Shown here: positions 1-10,944 of the stretch, piece after piece
Layout: the number at the start of each line of letters is the position of its first letter
How positions within the stretch are numbered: position 1 is the first letter of the stretch
Source of the DNA: Zanthoxylum bungeanum
Lineage: Eukaryota > Streptophyta > Magnoliopsida > Sapindales > Rutaceae
Reading direction: 5' to 3'
Assembly (NCBI GenBank): GCA_019454045.1
Contig: SKCR01047766.1
Coordinates: 1-64,000, forward strand
DNA length: 64,000 bases
Made by a program: the position numbers and the translations under genes
Notes under the pieces: model-generated
Seen by the model: the letters and a program-made list of their open reading frames with translations, nothing else
Databases searched by the model: none
What the model was told of the DNA's origin: nothing

Positions 1-57
1 CAAGTGAAGACGATGGACCCAGGAGGAGGGGCCCCTACGGGATAAAATCCGTAGTTG

Positions 58-1289
58 TAGAAAAAGATTCACAACAGAGGACAATGGGAAGAAGAAGGAA
101 GACCATCACCAGATCCCTCATATGATAGTCTCCGCGACTCCAGAAGAGAAGACAGGGAATATAGCGAAGATGTGCGGGAAATTCCAAGACATGAGGAACG
201 CCGCACATGAGGCATTAGACGCACAGAGGGGCACAGAAGAAGACATGGCGGCACAACCAGTGAGATAAAGTCTTGGTTAAAAAAGGAGATGACCAAGTGG
301 GGGGTAGGTCTCAAGACCAATGCAAGTGATGCCCGGGACGGTGAGGAGGAATCTCCCCTCACGGAAGAAATAAAGTCGGCAAAATTCCCAAGGCGATTAA
401 ACATGCCGACCATGGCACCTTACAAAGGCCACTCTGACCCAAAATCCCACATCGAAAGCTTTGTCCTGTTGATGGAAGTCCAGGGAGTGGTAGGAGATGC
501 CATCTGCAAAGTGTTCCCCCTAACTTTGGGAGGACCCGCCATCCTATGGTACAGAAGTCTAGCCCCAGGGAGCATCGAAAGCTTCACACAGCTTAAAAGG
601 TCGTTCGTTCGACACTTTAAAGGGGTCTGCGTCCCCAAGAAGACGATTGGAAAATTGAGGCTTATGAAGCAAGGAGATGACGAGCCCCTAAAAATTTTCA
701 TCGAGAGGTACCACAATATGGTGCTCGAGGTCGGAGGATACGAGTCTTAAGAGGCCCTGGAAAGTTTAAAGGGAGCCCTAAGGATCGGAAAACTGTGGAC
801 TCACCTAAGAATCCAAGACACACCAGATTATGCCACCGCTCTGGAGGTAGCGCAGAAATTTGTCTTGTTAGAAAGCGAAGAAAAGATCTCCCGAAGGGGG
901 ACGGCCATTCAAGAAAGAACAACAAGAACAGAGGCCCCCCGACGACCGGACAGGGAATTCAAAAAATTCAATCTGAGACCAAAAGAATTCAAACCAATGC
1001 CTCGAAGGGATCAGGAAAAAGGAGGGGTCGCGACCCAGGTGAATCATGTAGTCCAAGAAGAAGCATATATTCCCCTGAGCAAGCCACCAGGGCAAATCAT
1101 CATGGAGATACAGGAAAAAGGCCTCTTGATAGAACCCGACCTCAAGAGATTCCCCCGGATAAAAGGAACCAGAAGTCTTACTGCGTACATCATAATCTGA
1201 GGGGGCACACAACGGACGAATGCAAGGATCTACGGGAACAGATGGAGGACCTAGCCCGAAATGGGTATCTAAATAATTATCAACCATGA
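58..1289 (+). pseudogene. Tat-type gag polyprotein region, broken
   Basis: Capsid-nucleocapsid precursor of the Tat element. A Retrotrans_gag-like core spans roughly 400-860 (YKGHSDPKSHIESF, then a WYRSL segment and an F-x-RHF segment). A short zinc-binding-like motif (YCVHHNLRGHTTDEC) lies near 1,180-1,230, as in many Tat gags that have C-x3-H...GH-x4-C rather than a retroviral CCHC knuckle. In-frame stops occur near 43, 58-72, 220 and 748-750, and the frame changes near 1,160. The reading frame upstream of 289 is still gag-like and rich in Arg and Glu, so the true start lies further left, possibly outside the window. Confidence 0.75.
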
Positions 1290-1319
1290 GGCCTTGACCG
1301 CCAGACAGAGGGCACGAAG

Positions 1320-1875
1320 CCGGCATGTGAACATCATCGCAGGAGGGAAAACACTGGCCGGAGAGATTCTAACAGGGGACGAAAGTGCTGGAAATGGAAA
1401 AGTCCCCAGTACACGAGGAAGTCGGTCGGTACCCATAATGTTCACCGACGAGGATGCTCGAGGGTGAGTTTCCCCATGACGATGCGCTAATAATCAAAGC
1501 TACAATCAGCGGCACAGAGGTAGATAGAATCCTGGTAGATCCCGGAAGCGCGGTAGACATAATCTCCAAAGAAGCTTTAGAAAGCCTGGGAGTGGAGTAC
1601 GTAACCCTAACTAATGACGGCCCCCCATGTACTATTTTGGAGGCTCAACGGTCATCCCGCTGGGGAGAATACAACTGGCAACAACCATCGGAACTCACCC
1701 CAGGACCCGGACAGTTATGGTAAACTTCACTGTGGTGGACTGCCTGAGCAGTTACGAAGTCATTATCGGCCGACCTTTTATGATGAAAACAAAGGCTACG
1801 ATGTCCTGCTATCACTTAAAACTAAAGTTCCCCACCCGGAAGGGATCAGAATCGTGTGCGGGAGTCAGAAGATAG
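1320..1875 (+). pseudogene. Aspartic protease region of Tat element, broken
   Basis: This stretch would mature the gag-pol polyprotein. The frame begins with a segment resembling NIIAGG near 1,328, which in Tat elements marks the start of the protease domain. The catalytic loop reads LVDPGSAVDIIS at about 1,530-1,570; plant Ty3 proteases usually have D-T/S-G, so DPGS shows Pro-Gly at the site, as is common in Tat copies. A later segment with VIIGRPFM (about 1,760) corresponds to the C-terminal part of the fold. The parts sit in two frames (frame 2 to about 1,620, then frame 1), so it is disrupted. Confidence 0.65.
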
Positions 1876-1887
1876 CCCGTAGCTGCT

Positions 1888-3351
1888 TTGCCACTCTCTC
1901 ACGAGAGACCCTCTGCATTGAAGAAGGCACCAAGAGCGAGAACGAGAGGAAAAGAACCAGGTCCCCGCCCGGATAAAGTTGCCCGGCTAGGAACAGCTGA
2001 AGAGTTAGAAGAAATAAAACTGTTCGGACCGAAAAAAGGCATAAAGATAGGGGGAAACTTGGACGAAACCCTAAAAAATGGCCTGCTAGAATGTCTACGG
2101 GAATACCCCGACATCTTCGCGTGGGGACACAATGACATGCCCGGGATTGACCCAAAATTCATCAGTCACCGCTTAGCAGCAAACCTGTCGCTCAAACCGG
2201 TCAAACAGAAGAGAAGGATCTTCAATAAAGAACGGTGCAGAGCGGTGGCATCCGAGGTGGAAAAACTGTTAAAAGCCGGCTTCATCATAGAAGTAAAGTA
2301 CCCCGAGTGGGTGTCAAACGTAGTATTGGTAAAGAAGTCCAATGGAAAATGGAGGATGTGTGTAGATTTCACCGACCTCAATAAGGCGTGTCCAAAAGAT
2401 AGCTTTCCTCTACCAAATATAGATCAACTGGTAGACGCAACTGCCTGCCAAGACTACTAAGCTTCATGGATGCCTTCTCAGGGTACAATCAGGTCAGGAT
2501 GCATCCTGCAGACGAGAGGAGAAAACCACTTTTATCACCGATCAAGGACTGTACTGCTACAAAGTAATGCCTTTCGGACTGAAGAACGCAGGGGCAACTT
2601 TTCAAAGGTTAGTAAACAAAATTTTCAAACCACTCATCGGCACTTCAATGTTGGTATATGTGGACGACATGATAACAATGTCCAGAGAACCAAGAGATCA
2701 CGTAACTGACCTAAAGAAAACCTTCGAGTTGCTGAGAAAACACATAATTTAAGACTCAATCCAGAGAAGTGTGCATTCGGAGTGGCCTCAGGAAAATTTC
2801 TAGGCTACATGGTGAGCTCCCGAGGCATAGAAGCCAACCCCCAGAAGATACAAGCCGTGCTAGATTTAACATCCCCCAGAACAATTAAAGAGGTGCAAGG
2901 TCTAACAGGCAGGGTCACCGCGCTCAACCGATTCATCTCTCGGGCGACCGATAAATGCCACCCCTTCTTCAAAGTCATCAAGAAGGCCCAAAAGGGGATC
3001 GACTGGACACCGGAATGTGAGGAGGCCTTCCAGCAGCTAAAACAATATCTAGCACAGCCCCCACTCCTGGCTAAACCTCTCCCAGGAGAGACATTATACT
3101 TGTACTTGGCTGTTTCAAAACACGCAGTGAGTTCGGTATTGGTGCAAGAGGCAGACCAGATCCAGAGACCGATATACTATGTCAGCAAAGCTCTATTGGA
3201 TGCAGAGACCCGATATCCCGTGCATGAACTAGTTGCCCTATCCTTGATCACTGCAGCACGGAAATTACGACCCTACTTCCAGGCCCACCCTATCGGAGTT
3301 TACACCAATTACCCCCTGCGGCAGATCTTGCAAAAACCAGAAACCTCGTGA
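1888..3351 (+). pseudogene. Reverse transcriptase and RNase H of Tat element, broken
   Basis: RNA-dependent DNA polymerase plus RNase H. The fingers/palm segment from about 2,280 contains the WVSNVVLVKKSNGKWRMCVD block typical of Ty3/gypsy RT. The stretch at 2,400-2,460 (KDSFPLPNIDQLVD) precedes a frame change at about 2,457. The palm then continues with a conserved FSGYNQ-type segment, MPFGLKNAGATFQRL (2,567 on), and the catalytic YVDD at about 2,655. Thumb and connection follow, and RNase H begins near 3,080 (LAVSKHAVSSVL) and runs to a TGA at 3,349-3,351. At least two frame changes or stops (about 2,457 and 2,752) separate the pieces. Confidence 0.85.
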
Positions 3352-3369
3352 AGGTTAATTAAATGGTCG

Positions 3370-3890
3370 GTGGAGCTAAGCGAGCATGACATTTCCTACC
3401 TCCCAATGATAGCAATAAAAGGGCAGGCCTTGGCAGATTTTGTTGCGGAACTCGCTGAACCCCAAATATTGACCACGGAGGAAAGCAAATGGGAAATGTC
3501 AGTGGATGGGTCTGCTAGCTCACAGGGCAATGGGACAGGAATCGCGCTGAAAAACAGTGAAGGAGAAGAAGTGTTGCTTGCCTTGAAATTTGCTTTCAAA
3601 GCCACAAACAATGAAGCCGAATACGAAGCAATTTTGGCGGATTAAGGCTATGCACAGTAGTGGGAGTCCACAACGTGGTAGTAAGGAGTGACTCTCAGCT
3701 AGCCATTCAACAACTAAAGGAGAATTTCAGGCCAGGGAGCCGACTATGATAGCTTACTTAGCCGAAGTAAAAAAGTTGATGGAGAAAGTGGGGAACGTAC
3801 GCTTCGAACAAATCAGACGAGAAGACAACTGTGAAGCAGACTCCCTGGCCCGGCTCGCATCCTCAATGAAGACCGAGGACCCCAGAATAA
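3370..3890 (+). pseudogene. Second (archaeal-type) RNase H domain of Tat element
   Basis: A second RNase H after the ordinary one, the hallmark of plant Tat elements. A linker containing ALADFVAEL precedes the domain. The catalytic residues can be followed: D in VDGSASSQG (about 3,500), E in NNEAEYEA (about 3,615), D in SDSQLAIQQ (about 3,690) and the final D in CEADSLARLA (about 3,835). A stop at 3,643-3,645 and frame changes near 3,640 and 3,720 break the frame, so no functional product is expected. Confidence 0.75.
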
Positions 3891-3939
3891 TCCCTCTCAT
3901 ATGCCTCCGAGAAAGAAGCATAGGGGAGCTGAAGGTAGA

Positions 3940-5200
3940 TATAGTAGAAGAGGGAGGCAAAAACTCATGGATGCAACCGATTAGGAGATACCTGGAAACA
4001 GGGGAAACCCCTAAAGACAAAAGGAGGCCAAGAAACTAAAATTCAAGAGCACCAAGTTCTCCCTGATCGAAGGGGTGCTCTACCGGAGAGGCTATACCGT
4101 ACCCCTCCTGAGATGTTAACAGAAGAGGAAGCAGATTATGTGCTCAGGGAAATTCACACGGGCATCTGTGGAAGTCACGCCGGAGGAAGATCAATCGCCT
4201 TTAAAGCCTTAAGACAAGGATTTTACTGGCCGACCATGCATCAAGACGGTGTGAGGGTAGCTCAGAAATGCGAAGGTTGTCAGAAAAATGCCAACATCCA
4301 CCATCAACCGGCAGAACAATTAACCACCATGTCCAGCCCCTGGCCATTCGCGCAGTGGGGGCTAGATATCATAGGGCCAATGCCAAAAGGGCGAGGGCAG
4401 GCGAAGTATGCAATCGTGGCCATAGACTATTTCACAAAATGGGCAGAAGCTAAGCCGCTATCCACCATCACGGAGAAGAAGACTACAGAGTTTGTAAAAA
4501 AGAATATTATCTGCAGGTTCGAAATCCACCGGGCGATCATCACCGACAACGGGAAATAATTCGATAGCAAAGGATTCAGGAAGCTCTGCGAAGACCTCCA
4601 GATCGCTTTAAATTTCGCCTCGCCAGCCCATCCCAAGTCAAACGGACAGGTTGAGGCAACAAACAAGACCATCAAGGCAAACCTTAAAGCTCAGCTCGGA
4701 TCATGCAAAGGCTTATGGGTCGAAGAATTACCAGAAGTGCTATGGGCACATCGGACGACCTACAAAGATTCCACAGGGGAAACACCATTTTCCCTATCAT
4801 ACGGATGTGAGGCCGTCATTCCAGTAGAAATCGGGGTAGCAACTCACAGGGTCCGCCACTTTGGGAATGAGCAGAATGAAGAACTTAACAAAAACCACAT
4901 CGACCTGGTCGAAGAAAGGAGAGAGAAATCAGCTATGAAAGCGGCAGTCTACCAACAAAGAATGGCCCGCTTCTATAACAAAAGAGTTCGAACCCGCTCC
5001 TTCCTCCCGGGCGACTTAGTATTGAGAAGGGTCACCTTAAAGACCCGACGACCAGAGGAGGGCTTGTTAGATGCCAAGTGGGAAGGGCCCTACAAAATCA
5101 CAGAGGTGGTAAGGCCAGGGCTTACATCCTAGAACAGCTGGACGGCACAAGATTAAAAAAACCATGGAACGCCGAGATGTTGAGAAAATACTTTCAGTAA
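3940..5200 (+). pseudogene. Integrase of Tat element, broken
   Basis: Inserts the cDNA copy. The N-terminal HHCC zinc finger is visible from about 4,150 (H...H, then CEGCQK near 4,275). The catalytic core has the first Asp in WGLDIIGPMP (about 4,365), the second Asp in IITDNGK (about 4,545) and the Glu in NGQVEATNK (about 4,655). The C-terminal domain (GPYKI, about 5,085) leads to a TAA at 5,198-5,200. There is no chromodomain, consistent with Tat rather than a chromovirus. A stop right after TDNGK at 4,557 and frame changes near 4,110, 4,735 and 5,130 disrupt it. Confidence 0.8.
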
Positions 5201-5540
5201 ATTCTCCTTCTTCTTTTCTTTTGCAGCAACCCGACAAGGGACAGAATTCAATATAAAGCCTCTCTCAAAATGGCCCGCAAGAGTTGTAAGAAGGGCAGTA
5301 TGTCCCCAAATAAAAAAACTTTCTTTTCCAAAATTTTCACCCACTCTTCTAAAAATAAAAATTTTGTGAACCATATTCAAAACTCCGGGGACATACTCAA
5401 TACAACGGTCCAGGGTCAAAAGCACAAAACCCGCAACTACCCGACCACGGCTACCACCATAAAGAAGCACAAGTCACACCAGAATCAGTCGATTCCATAC
5501 AAGCATTAAACAGCAGGGACGAAAGTGAATCAGAGTATAG

Positions 5541-6260
5541 ATCCGTGAGAAGCATAGCACGGGGAGGGATGATACCCCCGTGGCGATTGCTTGCTCCAGT
5601 GTTACCGAACATAAGGAGGAATATGCCCTTAATGTTTCAAAACACCTCGGGGCCGGATTACGTTCCGCCAAGGCCACTGCGATAATCGGCTCGGGGCTGG
5701 ATCTTGTTCCGCCGAGGCCACTTGACTATTCAGCTCGGGGTCGGGTTACGTCCCACCGAGTCATGCTCATTGGTCTGGGGACGGGACATTCCCCCAGAAC
5801 CGAGTATCCCTTTCAGCTCGGGGTCCTCGAAATATTCAGGGACATACTCGATGCATAGGATCCGTGAGAAGCATAGCACGGGGAGGGATGATACCCCCGT
5901 GGCGATTGCTTGCTCCAGTGTTACCGAACATAAGGAGGAATATGCCCTTAATGTGTCGAACAATCTTTGATCCTCACTTACCCGATGTAATGGATCCGTG
6001 GGAAAGCATAGCACGGGGAGTGATGAGGCCCCCGTGACGATTGCTAGCTCCAGTGATGCCGGACCTAAGGAGGAATGTGCCCTTAGTATCCCGAACACTC
6101 TTTGATCCATTCATCATTTGGATCCAAGAGAGGCGCAGCACGGGGATGCGTTGTGCCCCTGTAGCGTGTTCCTGCTCCAGCGTGGTAAGGAGGAGCCCTC
6201 GTACAATACACAGGCTCCACAGTGACCTGACGTATAGAAGATGTGCCCTTACCATTTAAA
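5541..6260. repeat. Tandem-type repeat A, four diverged copies
   Basis: Four copies of a unit of about 100-140 bp begin with ATCCGTGAGAAGCATAGCAC or a variant. They lie at about 5,541-5,645, 5,860-5,965, 5,994-6,100 and 6,122-6,260. Each carries a GC-rich palindrome-like core (CACGGGGAG...CCCCCGTGGCG), then a TTGCTCCAGTG-like block and a stretch resembling GGAGGAATATGCCCTTAATG. Copies 1 and 2 are nearly identical; copy 4 is the most diverged. They sit between integrase and the antisense gene. Confidence 0.8.
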
Positions 6261-6840
6261 TGCTCTCCGATCCAAATCCTGGTTCACCGGGACACTGAAT
6301 TAAAAGGTTCAGAATTATGTTTTAGAGGCCTCGGACAGGATGCTGTTCTGAGGTATCCGTGCTATTGTTTACACTTTTTTTGGTTTTACTTTCCAAAAAT
6401 TTTGTTTTTGTTTTTTCATCGGTCTGAAAAGGGGACGCCCAAGACAGATTCGATAGGGCTTCAAAGGTTGATTCCCTTCCATTCGGAGCAAGTCCCAATG
6501 ATTGTTCGGCTCAGGCCTGGACTCGTTCCGCCGAGGCACTTTATTAATCAGCTCGGGGCTGGATTCGTTCCGCCGAGACCGCTTGGATATTTGGCTCGGG
6601 GCTGGATTTCATTCGCCGAGGCCATTTAGTTATCAGGCTCGGGGCTAGATTACGTTTCGCCGAGGCCATTCAGTTATTCGGCTCGGGGCTGGATTTCGTT
6701 CCACCGAGGCCACTTAGTTATACAGCTCGGGGTCGGGCCACATCCCACCGAGTCTATCTTTTGGACTGGGGACGAAACATTCCCCCAGGGCCAAGTGTTC
6801 CTTACAGCTCGGGGTCGGGTTACGTCCCACCGATTGCATC
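5689..6840. repeat. Tandem-type repeat B (GGCTCGGGGCTGGATT unit), two clusters
   Basis: A unit of about 43-46 bp, roughly GGCTCGGGGCTGGATT followed by CGTTCCGCCGAGGCCACTT, occurs at about 5,645-5,760 and in five or more successive copies at 6,500-6,720. A variant block with CAGCTCGGGGTCGGG, CCCACCGAGT and a CATTCCCCCAG segment ends both clusters (5,733-5,825 and 6,723-6,835). Repeat A copies lie between the two clusters, so A and B form a composite higher-order structure. Such arrays between pol and the 3' LTR are known in Tat/Ogre elements. Confidence 0.75.
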
Positions 6841-7093
6841 TCACCATCCGTGTTCTTCACAACTCAGAGTCCATCCTCGACCACTGAATAATTTGGGTCT
6901 CGGTTCGTGTTATCCCCTCTCGAACGAGCCTTAAATAAATCATTTGAAGAAGAACACCCAGAACAAGGAACAGAAGAGAAAAGCAGAAAACACATATATA
7001 TTTATATATATATATATATTCGAATAAAATATGAAGTGTTATTACAAAAAAAAAAGACAAGTGTACACAGGGCCCCGTCCGGGTTACCCCTTT

Positions 7094-7862
7094 TTAATCA
7101 GCCCGCACAGGGGCAAGAAGTTCTTCCTCGGCCGGCTCAGACGACGGATGGATCGGCTCGGTCTCAGGAGGGGGGACAGCAGCTTCAACCTCGGCAACCT
7201 GGGAGGCCCTTACTTCAAGGATTGGAGGTGGAACCTCAGGATAGTCCTCGCCAGGAGCAGGAACCTCAGGACGGTTTTCTTGAGGAGCTAGGGGAACCAG
7301 GGCGACCGAAATCGGTTCGGGATCCATCACTTCTTTGGGAGGAGGGGGTAGCCACCTCTGAAACTCTTCCTCGGACATTTCCCCTTTACAAAAACGGATG
7401 GCAGCATGAATATGACCCATGTCTAAATCAGGTAGAACCATGAGGATGATTTCCGCACAATCACTGACCCCTTCAAGACGAATGGAGTCCCTCTCGGCCT
7501 CCCACTCAAGTTCCCTATCCCTGAGCTCGGCACGGGCCCGTCCCAGTTCCTCTTCCTTGGCCCGCAGCTTATACTCCACACTGCCTACTTCCACCTTAAG
7601 GAGCCCAATCTCAGCCCGGGCATCCACCAAACTTGCTCTAGCTTCTTCAGCGTTCTTGCGCTCTAGAGTAGCAGCAGCCTTAAGAGCTTTGTTTGTTTTG
7701 ACAGCATCAACCGCAGCCAGCTCATGATCCCTATTCCTCTCTTCGGCACTAGCCAACTTGGCCTCCACTTCAGAAAGACGATTCTGAAGCCTCTGGGCTT
7801 GGCCGCCTTCGGACAAAAGGCTTATAAATAGGTCCTTATTCTTGGCCGCCAAATAATTTGCC
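7094..7862 (-). CDS. Last exon of antisense gene: coiled-coil protein with acidic Pro-rich tail
   Basis: About 250 codons ending in TGA at 7,094-7,096. The first two thirds are Ala, Glu, Leu, Arg and Lys rich with heptad spacing (for example LQNRLSEVEAKLASAEERNR), predicting a long coiled coil. The last third is rich in Pro, Glu and Val (PPPILEV, EVEAAVPPPETEP). The exon starts at an AG acceptor (TTCTCGGCAG) at about 7,863. It contains no internal stop, unlike pol on the opposite strand, so this exon has been preserved better or more recently. Confidence 0.55.
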
Positions 7863-8793
7863 TGCCGAGAAGAAAAAAGAAGTTAGGAAAATAAAAACAA
7901 AGTCTGAAAGACACCACGGATATAGAAGAGAAGTAAAAGAAGTGACCTGGGCCAGCTGGGAGCACAACTTTGCAACTACCTCCTCGGGTGAAAGGTCCTC
8001 AAACCTCGGAATCTTCTCAGAAGGTACGGCCCCGGCCAGCTCATTGAAACGCACGGTACCAAATGGGAAGTAGCCTCCCTAATATTCTTCCCAAGGTCAT
8101 CAACTCCAAGAACCACAGCACCCTTCAATTTCTTGGAAGGACCCTCCTGCCGAACTGGAGTTTCTCTGCTCGAGCCTCCTCCTCCTCCAATTCCCGCCTC
8201 AATTGAGTATCCACAGCTCCAAACCGACGCTTCCTCCTCCTGGAAGGTCTTGGAGGGCTATCAGGATGGGTAACACCCATTGGGGGCACCGGGGAGATGA
8301 AGATGGACCTTGAGAGCTCGGCCGTTCTACCCCCGCGGTCACCTTTCTATCCTCAGAAGATTCGGGTCGTTTCCGAGAAGTACCAGCTCCACCTCGGCTA
8401 GTTTTCTTCGCGGCACCGGTCAACCGATCAAGGTACTTTGGTCTCTTCGACATACCTGCAAAAAACAAAGACAAAAGAAAGGTTCAGGATCTGAGCATAC
8501 AAAAAAAAAGATACGACATCAAACATGATAAATAAACAAGGGAGTTGGCTAGAAGATCAACAGGCATCTACCTATCCGACCCGAGATCTTGGGAGGAACG
8601 GCCCGAACAAGTCCTGATTCAAAAAATGCCGCATCATTTACCAACTCCCACCAATGAGCGGCATACCGCCGAGCCCAGAATACCCGCTTCCGGACCTGGT
8701 GGGAGACCTTGGGAGCATCCCTCCAACAGGCTGCGAGGAATAGAAAAAAAGGGTAAGAATCCAAACATAAAAAAAAAACTAAGGGCAGAAGAA

Positions 8794-9537
8794 CTAAAGG
8801 TTAATCTCACAACCTCCCGCTCTAAAGATGTCCGGAACCAAGATCTCCTCTCCATCCGATCTCAGGGTCCGTCCCCAATCTCCAGTGGCCCAGAACCAAA
8901 GATCCTTGATATTCTTGTTGGAGTCAGGGAGTTTTTGGACAACGTTTGACGAACTATCATAAGCAGAGAGGTAGTACCAACCCTGCTGAGTCTTTGGGTT
9001 GGCCTTCAACCGATATAACCTCTTCACTTCTTCAAAATAAGGTTCGCCAAGCCCCGCTCGATGCCAAGCTACATACAATCCGGCCAAGATCCTCCAACTG
9101 TTTAGACTTAGTTGACAGGGGGCGATCTCCATCTCGGCCAGCATCCAAGCGAAGTAGGGTTGAATTGGCAACCGGAGCCCGCACTCAAAGAAAGCCGGAA
9201 GAAGGGCCATGGAACCATCGTTGGGCTGACTGTCACGATCACATGGGAGAGGGACCTCAAGAGCAATGTCTATCGGGATGTCATATCGTTGCCGAAGCAG
9301 TGCTAGATCATCCTCGGTTATCTTAGAGGGCCGAACCATGTCCAGAGCCGAGCTGTCAAAATCACCGGGCTCCGGATCCTTCCGACGAACCCTCTGATGG
9401 TAAGTATCTTGTTCGATTTCAAAAAGGGGTGGGGGTAGTATCAAGGTCTTCCACGCTGGGTGCTCCCGAGCCAGAGGAAAGCTCTTCAGTAATAGGGGCC
9501 AAGGGTTTAGCAGGGTTTTCAGGGGAAGAACTGTCAT
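8794..9537 (-). CDS. Exon 1 of antisense gene: gypsy-type transposon domain (PF04195-like)
   Basis: Continuous frame after the homopolymer frameshift. The diagnostic part runs from FFECGLRLPIQPYFAWML (about residues 115-132) through LSLNSWRILAGLYVAW and a later GWYYLSAY segment, the pattern I know from Pfam Transposase_28. Despite the Pfam name, no transposase catalytic triad is visible. The sense-strand readings of this interval are shadows. The frame ends a few codons past the inferred donor site near 8,816, which supports splicing there. Confidence 0.6.
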   Translation of the reverse strand: MTVLPLKTLLNPWPLLLKSFPLAREHPAWKTLILPPPLFEIEQDTYHQRVRRKDPEPGDFDSSALDMVRPSKITEDDLALLRQRYDIPIDIALEVPLPCDRDSQPNDGSMALLPAFFECGLRLPIQPYFAWMLAEMEIAPCQLSLNSWRILAGLYVAWHRAGLGEPYFEEVKRLYRLKANPKTQQGWYYLSAYDSSSNVVQKLPDSNKNIKDLWFWATGDWGRTLRSDGEEILVPDIFRAGGCEINL

Positions 9538-9544
9538 TAGACAT

Positions 9545-10312
9545 CCTAGACGTCTGAAAAATAAAAGGACAAGGTCAGTCTACAACCATATTCTTAAAAA
9601 ACGACCAAGGGATTCGCAAGCTATCCTAAGTTTCCAGAAAAAACTAAAAAGTTCTAAGTGCCCTCAGCAAAGTATTCAATAAAATCTCTCCCTAGCAAGT
9701 ATCAAAACAAATGAAAATGAGAAACAGCAAAGCACAACAAGCAAGAAAAAAGGAAGAAGAAGAAGGTCGTTCGGGAAACTTACTTGGTCTATGCTCGGAA
9801 AAGCGGCGAATACGTTGAAGAACTTTGAGTAAAACTAAATCAGATGCTTCGTAGCCGAAGGGAAGAAGAGTTTTTTGAAGTTGATAGGATTTTTTGCAAG
9901 GATATCGGTTCACCTTCTCAGTACAACGTCAGAATAATTCCAACCATCGGATCGTAATAGAATCTCGGATGGACGCCAAGTGTCAACTGCAAAAGAGGTA
10001 TGCCAAAGTCAAATAAACGGTTGAGATCATCACACTGTTAAGATGCCTCTGCACGGTCGATTTTCTCCTGCTTTTGGCGGGAACCCGACGGATGTTTGAC
10101 AAGTGTCAGGCTCAGAAAAAACCCTAAAGGTGATTTGATGGGCATTTAAACAGACATGACGGTTGCGCGTCTCAAGAAAAGATGCTTGAAAAGAGGCAAC
10201 AGAAAATTTTGATTCGACTCCGGACCGACCACCAAGCAAAGTAATCAACACACCATCTTTATGTAGTTCCCGGCACCAACTTGTATGCTCGTTGGAACCG
10301 AGAACTAGGGGA
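9545..10312. other. Non-coding stretch between antisense gene and 3' LTR
   Basis: No coding potential recognised. It would hold the promoter and 5' leader of the antisense gene. The segment just before 10,313 (CTAGGGGA) is a short purine-rich tract suitable as polypurine primer for plus-strand synthesis of the element. Confidence 0.5.
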
Positions 10313-10653
10313 TGTTGATGGTGTTTTTAGGCACTATGGTATTTAAAGCATCACGACAGGGGCAAAAAGGTAAAACCCATTCTTGTTCAGGATCATTGAT
10401 GCTGACCCGACCCATAAAAAGCCAACAGCAAGGGCCCGAGCACTTTGCAATAAGAGGCCGAACACCTTATGGTTACAGAACGACCACAACAGGAAGAGAT
10501 CGAGCACTTTATCGACCACACCTTATGGTTACAAAACCAGTGTCCTGAAGGATAAAGGGAATAGAGGTAGATTTGATTAGGAATCCTTGTGGAAAAATGA
10601 GGTTTCTTCAATTAGGAATCCACATACTAGAAGGAATCTGATTTCTTCACTAT

Positions 10654-10661
10654 TATAAATA
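10654..10661 (+). promoter_or_regulatory. LTR TATA box
   Basis: TATAAATA within the 3' LTR about 340 bp from its start, followed 72 bp later by AATAAA. This is the spacing expected of a U3/R promoter with a nearby R-region polyadenylation signal. Confidence 0.6.
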
Positions 10662-10732
10662 GAATGGTAGAATATGTGGAAAAGGGATCAGAATCAAAAT
10701 TTGTAAAGAGCACAAGAAATACGAGTTTCAGC

Positions 10733-10738
10733 AATAAA
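10733..10738 (+). terminator. LTR polyadenylation signal
   Basis: AATAAA downstream of the TATA box in the Tat 3' LTR, followed by a GT-rich stretch (GTCATGTTTGTGTCCGTGG). Confidence 0.5.
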
Positions 10739-10944
10739 AGTATAGTCATGTTTGTGTCCGTGGACGTAGGTCGGGTAAAAATCCACCGAACCACGTAAAA
10801 TCTCCTTGTTTGCTTGGCGCATTATCTACCTTCTACTAAGTTTTCTTTTGGTTTCCCCCATAACCAAACAAATTCACTATTGAAGGAGGATTACCTCGGG
10901 AGCGATATTCCTATATTGCCCTGAGACCAAATCCACCGTCAACA

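Larger units (their letters stand above)
7094..9544 (-). pseudogene. Antisense multi-exon extra gene of Tat element (Transposase_28-like, coiled coil)
   Basis: A gene on the strand opposite to pol, between pol and the 3' LTR. ATG at 9,544. Inferred exons on the minus strand: exon 1 9,544-about 8,816 (donor G|GTTGTGAG), exon 2 about 8,731-8,570 (acceptor ending CTCGCAG, donor GGTAGATG), exon 3 from about 8,459 (acceptor TTTTTTGCAG), exon 4 ending about 7,948 (CAG|GTCACT), last exon 7,862-7,094 (acceptor TTCTCGGCAG). Exon 1 resembles the 'putative gypsy type transposon' family; the last exon is a long heptad-rich coiled coil with an acidic, Pro-rich tail. A frameshift near 9,421-9,435 in homopolymer runs and another near 8,285 break it. 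The function of these extra ORFs is not known. Confidence 0.6.
1..10944 (+). mobile_element. Ty3/gypsy LTR retrotransposon, Tat lineage, 5' end outside window
   Basis: Domains in order on the + strand are gag, protease, reverse transcriptase, RNase H, a second RNase H and integrase, then a repeat-rich region, an antisense gene and a 3' LTR ending at 10,944. The second, archaeal-type RNase H between RNase H and integrase and the antisense gene before the 3' LTR are known traits of the Tat group; there is no chromodomain after integrase. The 5' LTR and primer site lie left of base 1. The right flank GATAT at 10,945 continues into sequence also found uninterrupted at 16,115, so this element was inserted into the long-LTR element described below. 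Scattered stops and frameshifts make it non-functional. Confidence 0.85.
10313..10944 (+). repeat. 3' LTR of Tat element (632 bp)
   Basis: Begins TGTTGATGGTG and ends CACCGTCAACA, an imperfect inverted repeat with canonical TG...CA termini. It is preceded by a purine tract and followed by GATAT. That GATAT is the right target-site copy, because the homologous uninterrupted site at 16,115 reads GATATTGTATTGCG. A TATA box and a polyadenylation signal lie inside in the expected order. Confidence 0.85.

Noticed and set aside
8545..9326. + strand open frames of 64-134 codons opposite the antisense gene.
   Set aside because: They are shadows of the better supported minus-strand exons and have no recognisable motif.
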